Shown: piece by piece, positions 45,111 through 53,345 of the stretch
How positions within the stretch are numbered: position 1 is the stretch's first letter
How the letters are laid out: every line of letters starts with the position of its first letter
Source: Methylosinus sp. LW4
Lineage (GTDB): Bacteria; Pseudomonadota; Alphaproteobacteria; Rhizobiales; Beijerinckiaceae
Length of the DNA stretch: 64,000 nt
Assembly: GCF_000379125.1 (NCBI RefSeq)
Contig: NZ_KB900626.1
Coordinates: 901,748 to 965,747 of the forward strand
Direction: 5' to 3'
Program-made: the position numbers and the translations under genes
The notes under the pieces: generated by a model
Database searches by the model: none
Seen by the model: the letters and a program-made list of their open reading frames with translations, nothing else
Told to the model about the DNA's origin: nothing

Positions 45111-47384
45111 ATGCATGATTTGCTCAAATTCGAGAAGCTCGTCTTCGCTTGCGAGCGATTGGCCGAGCGCAACCCGCGCGCCTATCGCATCCGCGTCTTC
45201 CTGCTGGCGACGCTCGGCTTCGCCTTCATCGCCGCGATCCTGCTGCTTTCGGCCGGCGCGGGCCTGCTGCTGCTCTACGAGGCTTTCGCGCATAATCACC
45301 TTGTGATCATCAAATTCGCTTTGATTCCGACCGTGATCGCTTGGCTGCTGTGCCGTTCGCTGCTGGTGCGGATCGAGCCGCCGCAGGGCGTCGAGATCAC
45401 GCGCCAATCCGCGCCACGGCTTTTCTCGCGGATCGACGAGGCGCGCGCGAAGCTGATGGCGTCGCCCATTCATCGAGTCGTCGTCGATGTCGGCAGCTTC
45501 AATGTCGGGGTGATGCAGGTTTCGAGCTTCGGCGTCTTCGGTCGACCGCGCAATCATCTCGTCATCGGCCTGCCTTTCCTCGAAGCCGTGACCGTCGAGG
45601 AATTCGATTTCGTCCTGGGCCACGAGCTCGGTCATCTCTCTAGCAGGCAGACGCGCTTTCGAAATTGGATCTATCGTGTCCGCCAAGCCTGGCCGCGCAT
45701 TCTGGCGGCGTTGTCCGGCGGCCGGAACATCATGAGCGGCGTCTTCACGCGTTTTCTGAATTGGTATGCGCCCTATTTCAACGCCTATAGCTTCGTGCTG
45801 GCGCGCGCCAATGAATATGACGCGGACCGCGCCGGCGCGGAGGTCGTGGGAGCCGCCGTCGGCGCGCATGCGCTTTTGGCTTCGGACGTGTTCCACGATC
45901 ATCTCCAGAACGAATTTTGGCCCGCCTTGTTCCGCGAGGCCCGAGCCGATAGCGAGCCGCCGAGCGATCCTTTCGCGCGCTCTCTGCAGGCGCTGCGGCG
46001 AATCTCGCCCGCCGAGATCGACGCGTCGATGCGGCGCGTCCTCGCGCGTCGGACCTCGCTGGCGGACACACATCCTTGCGTCGCCGATCGACTGCAGGCG
46101 CTCGGCGAGACGCCGCGGCCGCCCGAGGTTCTTCAGCGCTCCGCGGGCGAGGCCCTGCTCGGAGAGCTGCGCGAGCGTCTCGTCGCCGAGGCCGATGCGA
46201 AATGGTCGAATGCGATAAGGGAACAATGGGCGCAGGCGCGCGAGCGTCATCAGAAGCTCGCGGAGCGCGTATCCGAATATAGCGGCGGCGTCGACGCGCT
46301 CGATGAGAGCGGATTGCTCGACTATGCGGCGCTGATCGAGGAGGCCGAGGGGCGGGAGCGGGCGCGGCCCTTGGTCGAAGCGGCTCTGTCGCGCCAGCCG
46401 GATCACGCTCCGTCGCTCTTCATGCGCGGAAGGCTGCGTCTCGCCGATGGCGACCATGATGGCGTTCTGGACATAGAACGTGCGATGGAGCTGTCGCCCG
46501 ACGCGCGAGAGCCGGGGTCGCGCATTCTCGCCTCCTATTTCCTCGGTCGTCGCGACATCGAGCGGGGCCTCCGCTATGTCGAGACGGTGCAGGAGGCGGA
46601 TCAGCGCAGGAGCGCGGCGGAAGCCGAGCGTTCCAACGTCCTGCCGACCGATGATCTCACCGATCATGGACTCGGCGCCGCCGAGCTCGAGCGTCTGCGC
46701 GCGACGCTCGCCGATCTTCCCGTCGCCAGCGTCTGGCTCGTCGGACGGGAGCTGAAGCTTTCACCCGGGCTCAGATGTTATGTCGCGGTCGTCGCTTTCG
46801 CCCGCAAGGTCGCGGCGACTCAGGAGCGGTTGAACGCAATTCTCGACGCGATGCCCGAAGACGGGTTCAAGATCGTGACCGTCGCGGACCCGAAGGGCGC
46901 GGTGACGCGAAAGATTGCGGCGATGGAGGGAGCGCTCGTCTATGGAAAGGCGCGCGATTTTCGCGGCTGGTCCGGCATTGTCCGGGACGCGGCGACCAAT
47001 TGGTCGCGCCGGGCTTTCGGATCGGCGCGACGACATCCGGCGAAGGTCGCAGGCGCGTTGGCGGTCGCGCTGCTTGTGGCGGGATATGCGCAGTTCCGGC
47101 ATGACCCGAGGGCGCGCTTCGCCTATGCGACGCTGCTGATCGATCTCGGCGCCGCCGGAGCGGCCGAGGCGCAGCTGAATCTTCTTCTCGGAGAGGACGG
47201 CGGTCTCGACGACAATCGCTTTCCCGATTTGGAGAGCCGGGCGCGACTGACTTTTGCGGAATTGCTCGTGTCACGGTCGCGCGACCGCGAAGCGCGGGAG
47301 ATCGCTCTGCCGGCATGCCGATGGCGAATGCCGGATACGCTGAAAGCGCGTCGCGACGCGCTCGGCTTCTGCAGCCGCCGCTGA
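45111..47384 (+). CDS. M48 family metallopeptidase with TPR-like region
   Basis: A 757-residue membrane-bound zinc protease. Two hydrophobic helices (about residues 27-55 and 65-80) come first. The zinc motif HELGH is at residues 171-175, and NEYDADRAGAEVVG supplies the third ligand. The second half contains helical TPR-like repeats (VEAALSRQPDHAPSLFMRGRLRLADGDHDGVLDIERAMELSP) and a further hydrophobic stretch near residue 655. The combination of an M48 domain with a long C-terminal repeat region suggests quality control or adaptor function at the inner membrane. The ATG is taken 114 bases after the nadE stop. Confidence 0.85.
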   Translation: MHDLLKFEKLVFACERLAERNPRAYRIRVFLLATLGFAFIAAILLLSAGAGLLLLYEAFAHNHLVIIKFALIPTVIAWLLCRSLLVRIEPPQGVEITRQSAPRLFSRIDEARAKLMASPIHRVVVDVGSFNVGVMQVSSFGVFGRPRNHLVIGLPFLEAVTVEEFDFVLGHELGHLSSRQTRFRNWIYRVRQAWPRILAALSGGRNIMSGVFTRFLNWYAPYFNAYSFVLARANEYDADRAGAEVVGAAVGAHALLASDVFHDHLQNEFWPALFREARADSEPPSDPFARSLQALRRISPAEIDASMRRVLARRTSLADTHPCVADRLQALGETPRPPEVLQRSAGEALLGELRERLVAEADAKWSNAIREQWAQARERHQKLAERVSEYSGGVDALDESGLLDYAALIEEAEGRERARPLVEAALSRQPDHAPSLFMRGRLRLADGDHDGVLDIERAMELSPDAREPGSRILASYFLGRRDIERGLRYVETVQEADQRRSAAEAERSNVLPTDDLTDHGLGAAELERLRATLADLPVASVWLVGRELKLSPGLRCYVAVVAFARKVAATQERLNAILDAMPEDGFKIVTVADPKGAVTRKIAAMEGALVYGKARDFRGWSGIVRDAATNWSRRAFGSARRHPAKVAGALAVALLVAGYAQFRHDPRARFAYATLLIDLGAAGAAEAQLNLLLGEDGGLDDNRFPDLESRARLTFAELLVSRSRDREAREIALPACRWRMPDTLKARRDALGFCSRR

Positions 47385-47504
47385 CGTTTTCCATCGAGAA
47401 AGGCGGCCGTGCGCCTCGCCGGCGCATCTGCGTCGGCGAGACCTGAGTGAGGCGGGGCTGCGCAAGAAGCGAACGCTCGCAGGCCCTCCAATGACTGTCC
47501 GAAG

Positions 47505-47588
47505 TCACATATTCGCGAAAGCGGTGATCGCGGCAGTGACGGCGGCGCAGGTCGCGACGATCGATAGGATAGCCGTAATCGTGTTCAT
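47505..47588 (-). CDS. Possible 27-residue small membrane protein
   Basis: The reverse strand reads a short open frame whose product is nearly all hydrophobic or small residues (MNTITAILSIVATCAAVTAA then ITAFANM). It has a ggggaaag stretch six bases before the ATG. It lies in a 340-base gap between convergent genes. It would form a single membrane helix. There is no independent evidence that it is translated, and the rest of the gap holds nothing I can support. Confidence 0.3.
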   Translation of the reverse strand: MNTITAILSIVATCAAVTAAITAFANM

Positions 47589-47727
47589 GAGCGCTTTCCC
47601 CATTTTGTTCGTCGTTATGGGGACGAGCGCGCCGCTCCTAGCGGGCGCTCGCCCTGGGTCGACGGCTCACGATAACACGCCCTGGTCCACTTTGCGACAT
47701 TTTGTCGCGCCGCAGATTCAGCTTTTG

Positions 47728-48420
47728 TCAAAATTTCTCGCACCATGGCCGTAGCTCGACCTCGAAGGACCAGGCGCTGCGCTTTTGGCGCAGGAGATCG
47801 ACATAGGCGTCGGCGATGGCGTCCGGCTCGAGCGTCGCGTCGGCGGGATCGACGCGGCCGGCGTCGCGAATCACGCCGTCTATGACGATATGGGCGACAT
47901 GCACGCCCTTCGGCCCCAATTCGCGCGCCGCGCTCTGCGCCAGCGCCCGCAGCGCGAACTTGCCCATGGCGAAGGGGGCGGAGATCGCATAGGCCTTCAG
48001 GCTCGAGGTCGCGCCGGTGAAGAAGAGCGCGCCGCGTCCGAGCTTCTCGAAGCGCTTGGCCGCCTCGCGCGCGACCAGAAACCCGCCGAAGGCGTTGACG
48101 TCGAAAGCGCGCCGCACGGCCTCTGGATCGAGCTCGGCGAGCGCGCCGCGGATACGCGCGCCGGCGTTGTAGACGACGACGTCGATCTCTCCGAGCTTCG
48201 CCTCCGCCACCTCGAACAGCGCCGCGACCGAGGCGGGATCGGTGGCGTCGGCGGCAAAGCCCTCGGCGCCGGTCGCCGCCGCAATGGGGGCGAGCCGCTG
48301 CGCGTCGCGGGCGGCGACGCCGACCTTCAGCCCGGCGGCGGAAAAGCGCCGCGCCAGCGAGGCGCCGACGCCGGGGCCGGCGCCGATGATGAGCGCGGCG
48401 CGATAGGGAATATCGTTCAT
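47728..48420 (-). CDS. SDR family protein with Phe in place of the catalytic Tyr
   Basis: A 230-residue Rossmann-fold protein. The cofactor loop is IIGAGPGVGASLARRF (atypical GxGxGxG), YNAG takes the place of NNAG, and the catalytic serine region is TGATSS. At the catalytic position the sequence is F150-AMG-K154, so the Tyr of YxxxK is Phe while Lys is kept. Related SDRs with this change are widespread and not characterised. It lies 38 bases downstream of the CmcJ-like gene on the same strand, so the two may act together. Confidence 0.8.
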   Translation of the reverse strand: MNDIPYRAALIIGAGPGVGASLARRFSAAGLKVGVAARDAQRLAPIAAATGAEGFAADATDPASVAALFEVAEAKLGEIDVVVYNAGARIRGALAELDPEAVRRAFDVNAFGGFLVAREAAKRFEKLGRGALFFTGATSSLKAYAISAPFAMGKFALRALAQSAARELGPKGVHVAHIVIDGVIRDAGRVDPADATLEPDAIADAYVDLLRQKRSAWSFEVELRPWCEKF

Positions 48421-48458
48421 TTTTCGTCCTCGAGGCTCGGCCGCATGCGCGGCGAGGG

Positions 48459-49316
48459 TCATTCGTCGAAAGCGACGAAGCAGCGCAGCTCTATGCTCTC
48501 GCGCGGGCGGGCGTTCTGCGGCGTCGCCGGATCGTCGAAGGCGGTGTGAGGCGAAAAGCGCGCCACATCGGCGCGGGAATCATAGCATTTGAGCAGCAGG
48601 ACCTCGCCGCGGCGCATGCGCGGATAATAGAACCAGCGCTGCTGCGGCGAATAGGCGAGGGCGTAGGTCTCGCCGCGCCGGTCGCGGAAGACGAGATCGC
48701 AGGCGACGAGATCGCCGGGCGCGACGCTGCGCGCGTCGCAGACGGCCAGCGGCGCGTCCTCCACCGGGCCGAACAAGGGCCGCCACACATTGATGATGGC
48801 GAAGCGCGGGCGCGAGAAGCGCTCGGCCGCATCTCCCATAATCTCGCGCAGCCGTTTGGGCGCGGATTGGAGCGTCTGGTCGACATGCGCGCGGCCCACG
48901 GGCTCGCGCGGCGAGCCGTCGACGGAGCGCCGAAAGCTCAGCGGGCCGGGGCGCATCCGCTTGCGCAGCGTATGGTCGTAGATATGGACCTCGCGCGCGC
49001 CGAGCGTCTCCTTCAGCAGCGCCTCGGTCTCGGGATAATAGATCGCGCGCAATTGCGCCTCGCTCCAGAAATCCTCGACCATCGTCGGCGCCGCGAGGAG
49101 CTGGAATCCTTCGCGATCTATGACGGCGTCGGCGGCGTGGCGACGCGCATCGGCGATGCTGGTCTGTTGCGGCAAATATTCGCCGCTCTGCCAGCCGGCG
49201 CCCGGCGGCGGCTCGAATGTGTAGGAGACCGGCTTTGTGTCGGTCGGCTTCAGATAGAAAAGCTCGGCGATCGTCGCCGCGCTGTCGGCCGGAGCGCCGG
49301 AACGGCTCGTCTCCAT
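48459..49316 (-). CDS. CmcJ/NvfI family oxidoreductase-like protein
   Basis: A 285-residue protein of the CmcJ-like family, which includes the 7-alpha-hydroxylase/methoxylation partner of cephamycin synthesis and fungal AsaB/NvfI oxygenases. Recognisable segments are YDHTLRKRMR, GRAHVDQTL, RFAIINVWRPLFGPVEDAPLAVCDARSV and YYPRMRRGEVLLLKCYDS, with HTAFDDP near the end. The His and Asp of HVDQT and the His of HTAFDDP are candidate Fe(II) ligands. The reaction here is unknown. A start at 49316 is chosen, though an upstream ATG (49451) is possible. Confidence 0.75.
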   Translation of the reverse strand: METSRSGAPADSAATIAELFYLKPTDTKPVSYTFEPPPGAGWQSGEYLPQQTSIADARRHAADAVIDREGFQLLAAPTMVEDFWSEAQLRAIYYPETEALLKETLGAREVHIYDHTLRKRMRPGPLSFRRSVDGSPREPVGRAHVDQTLQSAPKRLREIMGDAAERFSRPRFAIINVWRPLFGPVEDAPLAVCDARSVAPGDLVACDLVFRDRRGETYALAYSPQQRWFYYPRMRRGEVLLLKCYDSRADVARFSPHTAFDDPATPQNARPRESIELRCFVAFDE

Positions 49317-49389
49317 GCTCGTCGCCTTCGGTGGGAAAAAAGCGCCTCTCGCGCCTCGCTGGATAAATCTACCAGTCTGGTCGAAATAT

Positions 49390-50508
49390 TCAACGGGGCG
49401 AGAGGTCGGAGTCGACGGTGACGATGTTGCGGCCGCGCGATTTGGAGACATAGAGCTTGGCGTCGGCGCGCTGGATCAGATTCTCGGCGCTCTCATTGGG
49501 CGCCAGCTGGGCGACGCCGAAGGAGGCGGTGATGCGGCCGATCGGCGCGCCGCCCTTGATCGCCCATTTCTTGGTCTCGAATTCGGCGCGAATGCGCTCG
49601 GCCGCCATTTTCGCCTCGGCATAGGAGACGGCGGGCATGATGATCGCGAATTCCTCGCCGCCATAGCGTGCGACCGTGTCCTTCTCCTCGACATGCTTGG
49701 TCATCGTCCTGGCGAAATTCTTCAGCACCTCGTCGCCGATGAGATGGCCATGGCCGTCATTGATCTTCTTGAAATTATCGATGTCGGCCATGATGAGGCT
49801 CAAGGCGCTCGCCGTCGAAGCCGCGAGCTTCGCCTCGCGCGCCAGCGTTTCGTCGAAATGGCGGCGCGTGAACACTTGCGTCAGCGAGTCGCGGACATTG
49901 AGCTCCTGCGTCTCGGCCAGCTCGGCGCGCAATTGCGTGATCTGCCGCTGCGAGTCCTCCAGCTGGCGCTGATGCTCCTCGGTCTCGCGCAGCATCTTCT
50001 GATTTTCGGCGATCAGCAGCACGATGGCGGCGCGGATCTGATCCGGGCTCGTCGTCGCCGTGATCTCCTTGTGGCCTTTCGCGAGGGCGGCGGAATAGGT
50101 CTTGTTGCTGTCGAGATGCGAGCGCACCAGAGTGAGAATCGTTCCGAGCTCGCCGTCGATCAGCCGCCGCGTCTTGGCGAAATCCTCCGGCGCTCCCGTC
50201 GCTGCGGCGCCGTCGCGTCCCGAGCGCGTGACGATCTCCACGACGCGCGGCGTTCCCATCACGACGCCGATGAAGGAGACGGAGATCAGCGCCAGATTGC
50301 GCGCCAAGGCGAGCGGCTCATGGGCGATGCGCAAGCGCTCGCCGGAGGCGCCCACGATTGTCGTCTCCCAATTGTCGAGCGACCATGACCAGAGCGAGGA
50401 AGGGTCCGGCGCCGAGAAAAAGCCGGCCCGGCTCAGAGCGAACACGCCTGCCGCGGCGACGAGCGCGCAGCCCGCGACCAAAGCCCAGCTTCTCGAATCG
50501 AGTTTCAT
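49390..50508 (-). CDS. Membrane-associated diguanylate cyclase (GGDEF)
   Basis: A 372-residue signalling enzyme. A membrane segment lies near the N-terminus (ALVAGCALVAAAGVFALSRAGFF) and a second near residues 70-85. A coiled-coil stretch (LLIAENQKMLRETEEHQRQLEDSQRQITQLRAELAETQELNVRD) leads into the GGDEF domain. The active loop is YGGEEF, and DIDNFKKINDGHGH is the metal site. No RxxD inhibitory site is evident before GGEEF (VARYGGEEF). It should synthesise c-di-GMP, which commonly controls surface polysaccharide and attachment; a glycan island lies next to it. Confidence 0.9.
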   Translation of the reverse strand: MKLDSRSWALVAGCALVAAAGVFALSRAGFFSAPDPSSLWSWSLDNWETTIVGASGERLRIAHEPLALARNLALISVSFIGVVMGTPRVVEIVTRSGRDGAAATGAPEDFAKTRRLIDGELGTILTLVRSHLDSNKTYSAALAKGHKEITATTSPDQIRAAIVLLIAENQKMLRETEEHQRQLEDSQRQITQLRAELAETQELNVRDSLTQVFTRRHFDETLAREAKLAASTASALSLIMADIDNFKKINDGHGHLIGDEVLKNFARTMTKHVEEKDTVARYGGEEFAIIMPAVSYAEAKMAAERIRAEFETKKWAIKGGAPIGRITASFGVAQLAPNESAENLIQRADAKLYVSKSRGRNIVTVDSDLSPR

Positions 50509-50737
50509 CTTGGTCCGTCTCTCCCGTCTCTCCCGTCTCGGCCGGCGAGAAAATTCTATCCGCATCGTCTCGCCCGCGGGAAAAACATGCTCGCCGACGG
50601 GACGCGAATCAGAAAATGCCCGGAAACTATTTTCCTCTCTCCTCGGCGCGCGTCCATAGCGACGTTCGCGCCGGCGCGCGAAGCCTTTCGAGCGGGAGAG
50701 GACGTTTTTTTGAGGAAACGGCGGCGGCTGGCCGGGC

Positions 50738-51397
50738 TCAGACGCCCCGGCCGCTCTCGTCCATCGCGACGCGGCGCGCGTCGGTGAGCGCCTTGATGGC
50801 GAGGCCGCAAATGGCGAAACCCGCCAAAATCAGGATGGCGGCGTCGAGCCGGGAGACGCCGACGTCATTGGTCTCGTCTATTCCCATGGCGTGTGCGGCG
50901 AAAGGCCAGAGCGCCATCAGCAGCCGGAACTCGGTCGCGCCGAGGCCGATATAGGCCATTTGCTGAACGTGGCGGACGATCGCGCGAATATAAGTATAGG
51001 CCGAGAAGAGCAGATAGCAGATCAGCACGACGAAGGCCGATTCGATCGACAAGAAGGGCGAGAGGCCGAAGGCGACGATCAGCAATATTTGGGAGAAGAG
51101 ATCGAATGTGTGCTCGACGAGGCCGAGCCGCGGATCGACGCTCTTGCGATGCAGCGCCAGCCTGCCGTCCAGCGCCGCGCCGAACCAGTTGAGAAAGACG
51201 CCCAGCGGAATCAATGGCATCCACAACGCCGACCAACGGCAGCCGACGAGCGCGACGGCGGCCACGCAGGCGCCGAACAGTCCGATGCGCGTCAACTGCA
51301 GAGGCGTCACCGATTCCGGCAGCTCGATCACGAGCGCGCGCAGCAGCCGTTGCTCGGCCGGAGCCAGGAAGCTCTGATGGTGATCGGCGGTCTTCAT
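50738..51397 (-). CDS. CDP-alcohol phosphotransferase paralogue, catalytic motif degenerate
   Basis: A 219-residue integral membrane protein closely similar along its length to the intact protein encoded at 56053-56805. The canonical motif is D-x2-DG-x2-AR-x8-G-x3-D-x3-D. Here the first Asp is Ala (NWFGAALDGRLAL), the Arg is Leu, and the third Asp is Glu with a one-residue deletion (RLGLVEHTFD). The remaining Asp residues are kept. It probably lacks normal transferase activity and may be a partner or regulator. It is divergent from the transketolase-like genes. Confidence 0.82.
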   Translation of the reverse strand: MKTADHHQSFLAPAEQRLLRALVIELPESVTPLQLTRIGLFGACVAAVALVGCRWSALWMPLIPLGVFLNWFGAALDGRLALHRKSVDPRLGLVEHTFDLFSQILLIVAFGLSPFLSIESAFVVLICYLLFSAYTYIRAIVRHVQQMAYIGLGATEFRLLMALWPFAAHAMGIDETNDVGVSRLDAAILILAGFAICGLAIKALTDARRVAMDESGRGV

Positions 51398-51567
51398 GAG
51401 CGACGCACTCCGCGGTTGCCTCCGCTCGTTCGTTTGCGCTTCGGACGATTTTTGTATTGTCGCATATCGTCGGCGGCGCGCAAGCCCGAGCGAGAGCCGC
51501 CGGCCTTAAGCCAAGCGTTAACCTTTCGAAAGGCATAGTGCTCGCGAAAATGGCGAGGACATGACCG

Positions 51568-52404
51568 ATGGCGAGAGCAGGCTCGGCGCGGGGCCGGAAA
51601 CATTCGCCCCTATCCTATGACGAAGCGGCGGCGGCCGCGCGTTGCGCGGCGGCGCGGCGGCGCGTCATTTCCATGTCTTATAGCGCCAATTCGGCTCATC
51701 TCGGCTCCTCGCTCGGCGTCGTCGAGATTCTCGACGCCGTGCTCGCCGTCTCCGATCTGCGTCCGGCGACCGCCGGCGCGGCGGACCGCGATCGCGTCAT
51801 TCTCTCCAAAGGCCATGCGGCCATGGCCTATTACGCCGCTCTCGAGCAATATGGCCTCGTCGCGCCCGGCCTTCTCGACGCCTATCTGCAGAATGGCACG
51901 CCGCTCTGGGGGCATGTCGGCCTCACCGAGGCGGTCCCCGCCATCGACGCCACCAGCGGCTCGCTCGGCCATGGCCTGTCGCTGGCGGCGGGCTTTTCAC
52001 TCGGCCATCGGCTGCGCGGAAGCGCCCATCGCGTCTTCTGCATTCTCTCCGACGGCGAATGCGACGAGGGCTCCACCTGGGAGGCGGCGCTCTTCGCCGG
52101 CGCGCGCAAGCTCGCCTCGCTGACCGCTATCGTCGATTACAATCACATTCAATCGCTTGCGCCGACGCGCGAGGTGATGGACCTCGAGCCCTTCGGCGCC
52201 AAATGGCGCAGCTTCGGATTCGAGACGATCGAGCTCGACGGCCATGATTGGGCGGCGCTGGTCGCGGCGCTGGAGCAGCCTTCGCGCGGACGCCCGCGCG
52301 TCATCCTCGCCCATACGGTGAAGGGCAAGGGCGTCGCCCGCATAGAGAATACGGTCGCCTCGCATTACAAGCCGGCGCTCGCCGCCGATCTGGAGCTCGC
52401 CTGA
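51568..52404 (+). CDS. Transketolase-like protein, N-terminal (TPP-binding) subunit
   Basis: A 278-residue protein matching the N-terminal half of transketolase. The TPP motif is SDGECDEGSTWEAALFAGARKL...DYNHIQS, and LSKGHAAMAYYAALE and ATSGSLGHGLSLAAGFSLG are conserved. The C-terminal half is made by the next gene, whose start overlaps this stop (TGATG). Split transketolases of this kind sit in carbohydrate or antibiotic clusters and use ketose donors. It starts a unit containing an SDR and an export lipoprotein, so an unusual sugar is its likely product. Confidence 0.9.
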   Translation: MARAGSARGRKHSPLSYDEAAAAARCAAARRRVISMSYSANSAHLGSSLGVVEILDAVLAVSDLRPATAGAADRDRVILSKGHAAMAYYAALEQYGLVAPGLLDAYLQNGTPLWGHVGLTEAVPAIDATSGSLGHGLSLAAGFSLGHRLRGSAHRVFCILSDGECDEGSTWEAALFAGARKLASLTAIVDYNHIQSLAPTREVMDLEPFGAKWRSFGFETIELDGHDWAALVAALEQPSRGRPRVILAHTVKGKGVARIENTVASHYKPALAADLELA

Positions 52405-53345
52405 TGCGCAAGCGGATCATCGAGCTCATAGAGGCGGACGCCAGCGTCGATCCCAGAATCGTCTTTCTCACCGGCGATCTCGGCTTTTCTTTCGTCGAGC
52501 CGCTCGAGCAGGCGCTCGGCGAGCGTTTCGTCAATATGGGCGTCGCCGAGGCCAATATGGTCTCGGTCGCCGCCTCGCTGGCCGCCGGCGGCTTTCGGCC
52601 CTTCGCCTATTCCATCGCGCCCTTCATGACGGCGCGCTGCCTCGAGCAGATTCGCAACGACATCTGCTATCAGCGCCGCGCCGTGCGGCTGATCGGCGTC
52701 GGCGCGGGCTTCTCCTACGGCACGCTCGGTCCGTCGCATCATGCGCTCGAGGACGCCACGATCATGGCGGCGCTGCCCGATCTCGTCGTCGCCAATCCGG
52801 GCAACGCCGCCGAGCTCGATCGCTGTTACGCGGCGCTGCTCGACGATCCGCGCCCCGCCTATTTCCGCATCGCTCGTGAGAGCGGCGCCTCTTATGGCGC
52901 GCCGATCTTCTCGCCGCAGACGGCGGCTTTCGCGGCGCGCCGCGGCGCCGATGTCACCCTGGCTGCGAGCGGCGGCTCGGTGACGCAATGTCTCGCGGCG
53001 GCGGAGAATTTGGCGGGGGAGGGGATCGAGGCCGCCGTCGTCAGCGTTCCGATCGTCCAGCCTTTTCCGGCGGAGGCTTTCGCCGCTCTGCTCACCGGCG
53101 CGCCGGTCGTGTCGGTTTTCGAGGGCTATCGCGGCAATCCGCTGTCGGTCGGCGTCATGGAGACTCTTCTCGCGCGCGGGATGGGCGAGGCCTTCGTCGA
53201 TCTCACCGCGCCGCAGGCTTTCCCCAGCCTCGTCGGCGACACGGAGACTCTGCGCCGCCGCGCCGGGCTCGATCCCGCCGCCATCGCCGCTCGGGCGCGC
53301 GCGGTCGCCGGACGGGACGCCGGCAAGATCGGAGCGCGCGCATGA
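52404..53345 (+). CDS. Transketolase-like protein, C-terminal subunit
   Basis: A 313-residue protein with the pyrimidine-binding and C-terminal domains of transketolase. FLTGDLGFSFVEPLEQALGERFVNMGVAEANMVSVAASLAAGGFRPFAYSI holds the conserved Glu of the TPP site, and GPSHHALEDATIMAALPDLVV is also present. It pairs with the preceding subunit; the shared TGATG overlap gives 1:1 translation. A four-base overlap (ATGA) couples it to the SDR gene that follows. Confidence 0.9.
   Translation: MRKRIIELIEADASVDPRIVFLTGDLGFSFVEPLEQALGERFVNMGVAEANMVSVAASLAAGGFRPFAYSIAPFMTARCLEQIRNDICYQRRAVRLIGVGAGFSYGTLGPSHHALEDATIMAALPDLVVANPGNAAELDRCYAALLDDPRPAYFRIARESGASYGAPIFSPQTAAFAARRGADVTLAASGGSVTQCLAAAENLAGEGIEAAVVSVPIVQPFPAEAFAALLTGAPVVSVFEGYRGNPLSVGVMETLLARGMGEAFVDLTAPQAFPSLVGDTETLRRRAGLDPAAIAARARAVAGRDAGKIGARA

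Noticed and set aside
47491..47754. An 87-codon plus-strand frame in the gap after the M48 gene
   Set aside because: No family, no ribosome site, and the C-terminal part runs into the end of the convergent SDR gene.
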